Shown here piece by piece: positions 52,285-60,524 of a DNA stretch of 64,000 nucleotides. The stretch lies in assembly GCA_922989275.2 (NCBI GenBank), contig OV277862.1:46711786-46775785 (forward strand). Reading direction: 5' to 3'. Positions within the stretch are counted from its first letter, which is position 1. Each line of letters begins with the position of its first letter. The translations under genes and the position numbers were made by a program. This DNA is from Gari tellinella. Taxonomy: Eukaryota > Mollusca > Bivalvia > Cardiida > Psammobiidae. The notes beneath the pieces are model-generated. The model saw only the letters and a program-made list of their open reading frames with translations, was not told the origin of the DNA and did not search any database.

Positions 52285-52530
52285 CAGTGGAGAAAAGGTT
52301 ATTCTTTCCCAATAAACACGTTTACGCTAAAACTATTATTTTCACTGCAAACAGTTTGGAGCCAGATCAGACGCCGGGTAACCCGGCGTCTGATCAGGCT
52401 CCAAACTGTTTGCCACCAAGATAAAGATGAATTATCAGAATTGTCAAAAAGTTGTATTTTTCTACGTTTTAGTGTTTTGCGTTTGCGTACGTTTGCGTTT
52501 AAACGGGAAAGAATAACAGATTCTCCACTG
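52285..52530 (-). mobile_element. Family A MITE, full length
   Basis: 246 bp; left end CAGTGGAGAAAAGG, AATAAACACG for AATAAACGCG. Confidence 0.92.
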
Positions 52531-52630
52531 TAGTACTGCAATAATTCCAAATAGTTAAAATATACCAGATTTCCTTAGAAACTTATCATGATCCTGTTTA
52601 AGTTTCACGAATCACTGGGTTAGGCGAAGT

Positions 52631-52877
52631 CAGTGAAAAAAACGTTATTCTTTCCCAAAAACGCGTTTACGTACAAACTATTGTTTCAAATGCAAACATT
52701 TTTTGGAGCCGGATCAGACGCCGGGTAAACCGGCGTCTGATCAAGCTCCAAACATTTTGCCCTTTAGATTAAAATGAGCATTTAGAAAAGTCAAACGTTG
52801 TCATTTTATACATTGTTTTGAAATGACCTTGAGTTTCATTTGTGTTTAAACGGGAAAGAATAAAGTTTTCTCCACTG
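52631..52877 (-). mobile_element. Family A MITE, diverged
   Basis: CAGTGAAAAAAACG and TTTTCTCCACTG. Hairpin TTTTTGGAGCC, GGATCAGACGCCGGG, TAAA, CCGGCGTCTGATCAAGC, TCCAAACATTTTGC: outer arm ACAGT changed to ATTTT on both sides. Confidence 0.87.
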
Positions 52878-52941
52878 CATTGACATACAAATGTAACGAG
52901 TTAGTGAGTGTTGGAGCAGGTGTAGCATTACTTGTCTTAAA

Positions 52942-53190
52942 CAGTGGAGAAAACGGTATTCTTTCCCAATAAACGCGCCGTTTACGCTAAAACTATCATT
53001 TTCACTGCAAACAGTTTGGAGACAGATCAGACGCCGGGTAACCCGGCGTCTGATCAGGCTCCAAACTGTTTGCCACCAAGATAAAGATGAATTATCAGAA
53101 TTGTCAAAAAGTTGTATTTTTCTACGTTTTAGTGTTTTGCGTTTGCGTACGTTTGCGTTTAAACGGGAAATAATAATAGATTCTCCACTG
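52942..53190 (-). mobile_element. Family A MITE, near-consensus
   Basis: 249 bp; a 3-bp CCG duplication in AACGCGCCGTTTACGC. Hairpin left arm GGAGACAGATC. Confidence 0.92.
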
Positions 53191-53380
53191 TATGTATAGT
53201 AAAATAAAACATCTGCGTAAAGCACTCACGTGTCTTATGCACCTTTTTCGTTTAGTTTATGAACCTTTGACAAAAGAATAAAATAGTTATATTATAGTTA
53301 AATAATTAAAATAACCTGATCAGACGCAAGCATTCACGTGACTTTTCATAACATCACGGCTAGCAGATAAAGGGTTCATA

Positions 53381-53914
53381 CAGTGGAAAAGATGTTATTC
53401 TTTCACAATAAACGCCTTTACCCAAAATCTATTACAGTGGAGAAAACGTTATTCTTTCCCAATAAACGCGTTTACGCTAAAACTATTATCTTCACTGCAA
53501 ATAGTTTGGAGCCAGATCAGACGCCGGGTAACCCGGTATCTTCACTGCAAATAGTTTGGAGCCAGATCAGACGCCGGGTAACCCGGTGTCTGATCAGGCT
53601 CCAAACTGTTTGCCACCAAGATAAAGATGAATTATCAGATTTGTCAAAAAGTTGTCTTTTTCTACGTTTTAGTGTTTTGCGTTTGCGTACGTTTGCGTTT
53701 AAACGGGAATGAATAACAGGTTCTCCACTGTACAGTTTGAAGCCTGACCAGACTCCGGGTTACCCGAAGTCTGACTAGGCTCTAAACTCTTTGCCACTCA
53801 GGTTCCAATGAATATTCAGAATTGGCAAAACCAGATGTTATTTTATACATTTTATTGCAAAGTTATTGGCTTTCGTTTGCGTTTAAACTGGAGAGAATAA
53901 CGTATTTTCCTCGG
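53381..53914 (-). mobile_element. Old family A copy split by family A
   Basis: CAGTGGAAAAGATG, AATAAACGCCTTTACCC, ATCTAT-TA left of the insert; right of it CAGTTTGAAGCC, TGACCAGACTCCGGG, TTA, CCCGAAGTCTGACTAGG, CTCTAAACTC and TTTTCCTCGG. TCCGGG pairs with CCCGAA imperfectly. Confidence 0.82.
53435..53730 (-). mobile_element. Family A MITE with 50-bp tandem duplication
   Basis: TA-flanked. The stretch 53487-53536 (TATCTTCACTGC to GGTAACCCGG) is repeated exactly at 53537-53586, so the left hairpin arm occurs twice. Without it the copy would be 246 bp. Confidence 0.93.
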
Positions 53915-54282
53915 TACACGTGCACTTTATCTCATGGTAAATAATAGTTCTGTTTCAACAAAAGACAGATGTTTGAGGGGATGGTTTGGGGAAACTTGAT
54001 TCACAACATATAAACATTATTCATCACAAATATAACAATTTATCGCATAACGTGGAGTCTCGGAATTGCATAAAGCAATTATATAAATATCATATTCCAC
54101 TAGTGAAATATTATTAATGGGCTCCTGCCCAACCTGGTTCTACACAAGCGCTACTTGTGTTTAAAATTGATATGTGATAAATTGTCAAAACGTTGTAATT
54201 TCTCTACATTTTATAGCAATGCAATTAAAATTGGTTTGGATATGTTTGGGTAGGTTATGGGGTCTTTAGACGGACCGACTTA
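53915..54282. other. Mostly unassigned
   Basis: TTGTCAAAACGTTGTAATTTC and TACATTTTATAGCAATGC near 54180 look like a family A right-half relic. Confidence 0.45.
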
Positions 54283-54474
54283 CAGTGGAGAAAACGTTAT
54301 TCTTTCCCCGATAAACGCGTTTACGCTAAAACTATTATTTCCAATGCAAATAGTTTGGAGCCAGATCCGTCTGTTATTCAGAATTGTCGAAATAATTTCT
54401 TTTTCTACGTTTTATTGCAATGCGTTTGCGTTTCGTTTGCGTTTAAACGGGAAAGAATAACGTTTTATCCACTG
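54283..54474 (-). mobile_element. Family A MITE, hairpin half lost
   Basis: 192 bp. AATAGTTTGGAGCCAGATC then TCTGTTATTCAGAATTGTC: apex and right arm deleted. Right zone GCGTTTGCGTTTCGTTTGCG. Confidence 0.92.
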
Positions 54475-54613
54475 TAACTGTAAACTGAAATGGTTCACTA
54501 GAGGTTTCAGTTGTCTATAGGTGCATTATGTTGCCATACAAAGTTTGAAAGTTCAACATAAAACAGAGTGACAAATAAAATATCGACCACCGCCAAAATC
54601 TTTACTGATACCT

Positions 54614-55506
54614 CGCTCACATTTGCTGTGGGTGCCGTGCGGCGGCCGCACGGCCACAGGGACGTGACACGATTGATATTTGAGAATTTTTCTTTCGAAA
54701 TGTATATATAGAGTCTCTTTATATACATTCTGACATTTTTTTTTCTCAAAAATCAATCGTGTCGCGTCCCTGTGCGCACGGCTAATTATTTCTACGGCGA
54801 GTAGTAATTCCCTGGCCGCCGCAGAATGTCTACGGCCGCCGTGTGATGGGCTCACACTTGCTTCGACTGCCGCGCGGCGAGTTTTTATCTGTTGGTGTTA
54901 AAAAACCCTGCGGCCACCGTACGGTCGCCGTTCAGTCACTGTACGGCGCCTCTACGGCGACTGCAATTTCTAATATACAAACGGCGACCGCACGGCGACC
55001 ATACAGCCGCCGTACATGTACGGCAGCCATGGAAGTCGCGCCAGATGTTCTGCAACCGAAATATGGTGCTCCTGCTGCACAACTTGGTTTTGCTACATGT
55101 TCAAACAACTCATATCAGTCCAACTACACCGTGAACTCCAATGACACATTTGGACAGTACTTAAGAGCATCTAAATCCATGTTTAGATAATATACATATT
55201 TTACATACATGGATATGAACAAAAGTACAAATTCACAATTGGAAAAGTTCCCATTAATTTCCGGCGATCGTACAGTGGCCTTACGGCGACCGGTATGAAC
55301 CATTCTGCGGCTTGTGTTTTCTATGGCCGCCGTATAAATGAAAAAATGTTATAACTCCGCGTTATAATTCTACGGCGAGCTCTACGGCCTATACAATATT
55401 GGGATACGCCGTGCGGCCGCTGTACGGCCGCCGTAGAATCTTTGTGGCCGCCGCAAGATTGTCCCGATTCCACGTTTCTGCGGCCACCGTAGAGCAAATG
55501 TGAGCG
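54614..55506. mobile_element. CG-rich element with subterminal TACGGC clusters
   Basis: Inverted ends CGCTCACATTTGCT (54614-54627) and AGCAAATGTGAGCG (55493-55506). Two zones (about 54640-55030 and 55260-55490) are packed with variants of TACGGC(G/C)(G/A)CCGT in both directions, e.g. CGTGCGGCGGCC, GTACGGCCGCCGTAG and CTACGGCCGCCGTG. An AT-rich middle (55030-55260) separates them. This resembles non-autonomous DNA transposons whose subterminal repeats bind transposase. No target duplication found; a 115-codon frame (54843-55190) has no recognisable domain. Confidence 0.7.
54656..54773. repeat. 118-bp palindrome inside the CG-rich element
   Basis: CACAGGGACGTGACACGATT, GATATTTGAGAA, ATGTATATATAGAGTCTC and complements ending TCGCGTCCCTGTG. 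Possibly an independent MITE inserted in the left subterminal zone. Confidence 0.8.
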
Positions 55507-55537
55507 CACTTTAAACCATCCCCATAGAACGTACATA

Positions 55538-55783
55538 CAGTGGAGAAAACGTTATTCTTTCCCAATAAACGCGTTTACCCTAAAACTATTATTTTCACTG
55601 CAAACAGTTTGGAGCCAGATCAGACGCCGGGTAACCCGGCGTCTGATCAGGCTCCAAACTGTTTGCTACCAAGATAAAGATGAATTATCAGAATTTTCCA
55701 AAAATTGTATTTTTCTACGTTTTAGTGTTTTGCGTTTGCGTACGTTTGCGTTTAAACGGGAAATAATAACAGATTCTCCACTG
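55538..55783 (-). mobile_element. Family A MITE, full length
   Basis: 246 bp, TA-flanked. Followed at 55838-55905 by CAGTGGAGCGTTATTCTTTC and CGGCGTCTGATCAGAATC, fragments of a further copy. Confidence 0.92.
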
Positions 55784-56066
55784 TATGTATGTCTTTTTGC
55801 TGAAATAAATATTATGCCAAAAGATAAGGTACACGTGCACAGTGGAGCGTTATTCTTTCAAGCACATAAACGGCGTCTGATCAGAATCAAGATGGTTCGC
55901 AAGTCAAAAGTAACCTAAGCGGTACATTGTAAAAGGACTGAACAATGTATATGTTCTTGTGAGCGATGTACTCAAACAGGAACATTTTGGAATTCCAAGT
56001 TGTTGGCGGTTACTTTATACCTAATAAAGATTATGTTATGCACAACTTCTGTCATACTTTAGGGTA

Positions 56067-56298
56067 CAATGGAGAAGACGTAAACTCAAAGGAAACGCAT
56101 TGCAAAAAAAATGTTGAAAATGGTCTATTTTTAACAATTCTGATTTTAATTTAAATATGACTGGCACACAATTTGGAGCCTGGTCAGACGTCGAGGTACA
56201 TGTACCCGACGTCTGGTCTGACTCCAAATTGTTTGCAATGGAAAATATAGTTTAAGCGTAAACGCGTTTATTGGGAAATAATAACGTCTTCCCTACTT
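56067..56298 (+). mobile_element. Family A MITE with TACATGTA in the hairpin loop
   Basis: CAATGGAGAAGACG to CTTCCCTACTTTA. Hairpin ATTTGGAGCC, TGGTCAGACGTCGAGG, TACATGTA (56197-56204), CCCGACGTCTGGTCTG, ACTCCAAATTGTTTGC. The change TGGTCAGACGTCG pairs with CGACGTCTGGTC. Confidence 0.85.
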
Positions 56299-56639
56299 TA
56301 TCATTTATATCATGATAGATTATGAATCTTAGTATGAGTATCGATCAAGAGAGGGGTTGGCCATGTAAACATTGATTACTCAGTCATAGTAAATTCCCAA
56401 GCACATATTCGGACGAAAACAACTTTCCCCCATTGAAATCTGGCTATTCAAATATGTATTGCGTGCTTTATCTGATTTCCCCAGTAACATATTTTGACAG
56501 AAAGCACTCCGCCGCCTACGCAAAACGTAATTTGACACACTGTTATTCCTATCCTGTGGTGATATTGTCTGCTTCGAAATTGTCGTTTATAAAAGTTGTT
56601 AATATTAGATTGATACATTTTTTAAGTAAAGAAACATAA
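56299..56639. other. No recognisable feature
   Basis: TTGTCTGCTTCGAAATTGTC near 56566 hints at a family B long arm leading into the next entry. Confidence 0.4.
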
Positions 56640-56752
56640 AGACGAGTATCAAAAAGCTTGGATCCAGATCAGACGCCGCGTTAAGCGGCGTCTGATCTGG
56701 TTCCAATCTGTTTGCAATAATCAGTAAAGTTGCGATCAGCAGGCAAAGGGTA
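56640..56752 (+). mobile_element. Family B MITE, hairpin and right end
   Basis: GAGTATCAAAAAGCTTGGATCC, AGATCAGACGCCGCG, TTA, AGCGGCGTCTGATCT, GGTTCCAATCTGTTTGC, then GCAGGCAAAGGGTAA. Confidence 0.75.
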
Positions 56753-56945
56753 ATTCCTCATCTCGCTAAGTAAGTGTCGTCTGCTAAATTTACCGTCTGA
56801 AAAAATCCTGAGATATGACTTTCCTGCAGATTTTATCAAACATATCACAAAAGTGTCAAACTGTTTAGATGCAGATGAGACGCCGAGTTACTCAATGTGT
56901 CGTCTGGCTCAACACTCTTTACAACGGTTATGACAAGGTCGCTCG
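56753..56945 (+). mobile_element. Family B-like MITE with GATGAGA hairpin
   Basis: AAGTGTCGTCTGC, ACCGTCTGAAAAAATCC, hairpin GTCAAACTGTTTAGATGCAG, ATGAGACGCCGAG, TTACTC, partly decayed right arm GTCGTCTGGCTC. Confidence 0.65.
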
Positions 56946-57427
56946 AAGACAGCGGATGAATAAAGGCATTGAATAGGAATTCCATATATGCACCGATGGT
57001 TATGGGATACAAAGCGGTACAAAACTCAATATTTTCTCCCACACTCCTCCCTCATGGGTTAGATCTTAGAGCCAACGTCTGACATATATCGGCTTTTTCT
57101 GATCTCTATGGGACCTATGGGTATATATATACATGGCATGTCTCAGAGATATGGAATTTAATAAAGCCTTCAGAGCTCACTTAGCTTGTCCACTCCACCT
57201 GCTTCAAAACTGTTTGGTGTCTTTTATTAATTTAACCCTTTACCCGGTCCAATAACTGCACCTTTTTACTTTACTTATTTTGCATATATTAAGCCAAGTT
57301 CTCAGTCAGGAAGCTTTGATTGGGATTTAAGGCACTGTGACACAATACTGGTCAAATAGCGCCGATATGTATGTATGGAGTGAATGTATAAGTACGAAAT
57401 CCTATTTGTTCTGTTTTGCAGTTTCGG
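56946..57427. other. No recognisable feature
   Basis: About 480 bp with nothing supported. Confidence 0.45.
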
Positions 57428-57785
57428 TAAAATGTCGAAAAAATGCGAGATTGCAAGGGTGCAATCTCGCACCTTTTTCGGTACATTTTGTTCATCGAAT
57501 CCTATAGTATTCTATTGTAAAAAAAAAAAAAAACGTCGAAAAAAGATGCGAACATGCAAGGGTGCCATTTTGCATATTTTTTTCGCTGCATTTTGTCCAC
57601 GAATATTATAGTAATCTACATGTATTATAGAAATCGTAGAAAAAGATGCGAGATTGTACCCTAGCAATTTCTCATATTTTTTCGACGTATTTTACAATAC
57701 AATACTATAGGATTTGAGGACACAGTGTACCCAGAAATTATAAGAGAGTCCAACCTTGCAATCACGCATCTTTTGTTTTGGCGTT
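57428..57785 (+). repeat. Array of hairpin units around GCGAGATTGC
   Basis: Three related units at about 57428, 57532 and 57638: AATGTCGAAAAA, ATGCGAGATTGCAAGGGTGC, AATCTCGCA, TTTTTCG, ACATTTTGT. The first has a perfect stem GCGAGATTGC/GCAATCTCGC. ATCCTATAGTATTCTATTGTA separates units and returns inverted at about 57690-57712. Confidence 0.8.
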
Positions 57786-58369
57786 TACCAAAACTGTAAA
57801 ATAGGAGAGAAAAATTGTCCCAACAGGATGCCGTATATATACGTCACTATTTGTGTAGTATTTCCAATATGTGAGGTCAGGTAGTGGGTTTATTCTATCC
57901 TCCCACAATCCCACTGGGGGCCAGCTATAAAGTCCTACATATGAATTATAAGAGATTGTCCAGTGCCTCAACCTACTTTAAGTGGTAATCTGTTTTAAAC
58001 TAAATATGCTTATGGGTAACAGGTTGAATTAACAGGCAGTTCGACTGCAGAAAAATCGTCACGAGTGTACATGTAAATCAGTTTAAAATAAAAAACAAAC
58101 GATCACTTTTTGCTCTGGATCCATTAGGCTTACAAATGCTGGTACATGTATACTTATGTTTTATAATTAATTGGTTCACTCCTTGGTTTTTCCTCTCCTA
58201 TACTAACATTTGCCAACAAATTATACCCATGTCGTATACACCAAGTAAGTTAGCGTCCGATAAGGATGCAATTTGCTTGCTATTTGAATCGATTCCTTTT
58301 TGCAATTATTATTCCTTTAAATCCGACTTTTAGGAATAAAAGCTTGCGGCAATACTTAAACTATTTAGG
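57786..58369. other. No recognisable feature
   Basis: Two short frames without motifs; TACATGTA near 58065 and 58143. Confidence 0.45.
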
Positions 58370-58506
58370 CCGACAATCCCATATATTTGACATTATTCAA
58401 CAAGTGTAGACTCTGATCAGACGCCGCATTATGCGGCGTCTGATCAGAGTCTACACTGTTTGCTGATAGGAACTTCAATATAAAACAAACGACAATGAAA
58501 GGTTAG
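58370..58506. mobile_element. TGATCAGA hairpin with B-like tail
   Basis: A very clean hairpin at 58400-58460: AAGTGTAGACTC, TGATCAGACGCCGCA, TTA, TGCGGCGTCTGATCA, GAGTCTACACTGTTTGC. It combines the outer arm of B2 (GTGTAGAC) with the inner arm of B/A (GACGCCG). Tail ACAAACGACAATGAAAGG. Confidence 0.82.
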
Positions 58507-58854
58507 ACCCGGAACCCTTTAAATATAAAAAGTATTAATCAAATATACAAGCAGAATCAATCGGGTGCAAATCGATTAATCAGACAATGTCCTGTCAGTG
58601 AATGGGGATGATATTTGTTGGAAATCGATCCGTATAGTACCAATTGCTATTTGTATACTCTTGTTGTAAACAGATCAACAGGGATTGAACACCATGAATA
58701 ACGGATTTTGTAAACAGGTCCCAAGTGTTTTCTGACTATTATTAGCTGGCGATATGCTTGCAAACATCTGGTTTGGCTATTAGTGATGCATTACTATGTT
58801 CATGTAGTTCTTTACTACAGAGCTCGTTCATAGTTTTGAAGACAGTAAACAACC
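58507..58854. other. No recognisable feature
   Basis: Nothing supported. Confidence 0.4.
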
Positions 58855-58945
58855 TAAAGCAGGCTGAAAGTGAAGCAGAATGCGCATAAGTGCGCATTCT
58901 GCTCACTGTCACCCTGCGTTAAGCTACATGTACCATCTGCTTGGA
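58855..58945. repeat. Family C hairpin with TACATGTA insert
   Basis: GCAGGCTGAAAGTGAAGC, AGAATGCGCA, TAAG, TGCGCATTCT, GCTCACTGTCACCCTGC, then AAGCTACATGTACCATCTGC (58921-58940) where the consensus is AAGCTACCATCTGC. Confidence 0.8.
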
Positions 58946-59261
58946 TAAAGACAATAATTATTATTATATGTGTTCATGACTGTATAACACTGAACTATTT
59001 GCTTTAGCCAAGGAATAAATTAGAGGCGTAAAAATTCGTGTGTATTGGGTAATTGGATCATATTGAACATTTCAGTAATATCCTTTGTACTATATGACAA
59101 ACGCAATACTATAAAATATATATAATCAAAATATTGTTTGTTTACAAATTGGTTAAACATATGTCTTCTATAATTCACAAGTTGTGTAATACCGGTTATA
59201 ATACATTGTACCACGAAAAGACATAGATCTAATACTAACAAACAAAATTGTATCTAAAGAA
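58946..59261. other. No recognisable feature
   Basis: A 73-codon minus-strand frame without motif; nothing else. Confidence 0.4.
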
Positions 59262-59465
59262 AGAGTTCTTTATTCTGGCTTACATTACACGACAGGAAAC
59301 GAAATACACAATACAATGTAGAAATGTTCAGAAATGAGTCCTATCAGACACTGGTTAACCTGGCATTCTCAAGATCTGGCCCAAACTGTACGCAATGAAA
59401 ATATTTGTTTTAGCATAAGTTCGTTACTGTCATAGAATAACGTACATTGTATTATCTCCTGTACA
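59262..59465 (+). mobile_element. Family A MITE, strongly decayed
   Basis: TTCTTTATTCTGGC, AACGAAATACACAATACAATG, CCTATCAGACACTGGTTAAC, CTGGCATTCTCAAGATCTGG, TTTTAGCATAAGTTCG. Confidence 0.55.
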
Positions 59466-59485
59466 CCGTTATTGTCTGCATTTAA

Positions 59486-59620
59486 AGGTTTCGCGTTTGC
59501 GTTTAGTTTCGTGTACATGTAAACGAGACAGAATTGTTATTCTTTCCCGTTTAAACGCAAACGAAATGAAGCAAAATGCGCTAAAAGGTATAGCAAAAAT
59601 AATTATTCTGAAAGTTCTAT
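59486..59620. mobile_element. Two family A ends, one with TACATGTA
   Basis: GTTTCGCGTTTGCGTTTAG, TTTCGTGTACATGTAAACG (TTAAACG in the consensus; octamer at 59514-59521), then GTTATTCTTTCCCGTTTAAA of a copy facing the other way. Confidence 0.6.
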
Positions 59621-60053
59621 GTTTATTTAGTTTAAACATATTTTATTTCAGATATTTACATGCATATTACAAACATACAATAAAGTTTAGGATTGAAACG
59701 AAAGCAAAACTTGCTTATTGAGTTTCTTTCCTTACACCGTTGGATATATATATATGCTCTGTCTATAGCTACACTATCATATATCGCATACATTCTTATA
59801 TTAATGCAAAATACGTAATCATTGATGAACATTTCTCTCAGTTCGGTGCTGCCTCTCTTCAACGACTCTCCGTAAAACGATGCTAGTTAATATAATATAA
59901 GGTTCACATAAGTACAGACCGCTGACTAATGAAGGACACACGTAATGCAGATATATCACAAGAGTAATACACAAACAGGACACGCCCATATATAATGAGT
60001 GTCGCTCAAGAAAGGAAGCACCAAATGAACAAAGTATATTTTGTGTCTCTATA
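59621..60053. other. No recognisable feature
   Basis: AT-rich, short TATATA run at about 59745. CTTCAACGACTCTCCGTAAAAC at 59858 faintly resembles a family D end. Confidence 0.4.
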
Positions 60054-60309
60054 CAGTGGAGAAAACGTTATTCTTTCCCAATAAACGCGTTTACCCTAAA
60101 ACTATTATTTTCACTACAAACAGTTTGGAGCCAGATCAGACGCCGGGTAACCCGGCGTCTGATCAGGCTCCAAACTGTTTGCCACCAAGATAAAGATGAA
60201 TTATCAGAATTGTCAAAAAGTTCTACTTTTCTACGTTTTAGTGTTTTGCGTTTGCGTGCGTTTGCGTACGTTTGCGTTTAAACGGGAAAGAATAACAGAT
60301 TCTCCACTG
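60054..60309 (-). mobile_element. Family A MITE with extra subterminal decamer
   Basis: 256 bp, TA-flanked; the right subterminal zone has one more GCGTTTGCGT unit. It abuts the 3' end of the LINE. Confidence 0.92.
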
Positions 60310-60524
60310 TAAGTATGATGACAATGATAATGGTAAATGTTTTATTTAGATTAAGAACAAAAAATATTCAACAATGTAACATGGAATTTAGAATCGAACA
60401 ATTAGTCGTATAAAGTTGTTTTGGTGAGGATTGACACAGGGGGAAAGGGAGAAACAGGGTCCCGAAAAATAGATGGATTGGATCGTGGTTAGAGTCAGTA
60501 TATATAGAAATGCTATCGATTTTC

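Noticed and set aside
54843..55190. 115-codon frame in the CG-rich element
   Set aside because: It runs through the TACGGC motif zone and into the AT-rich centre; composition explains it and no domain is visible.
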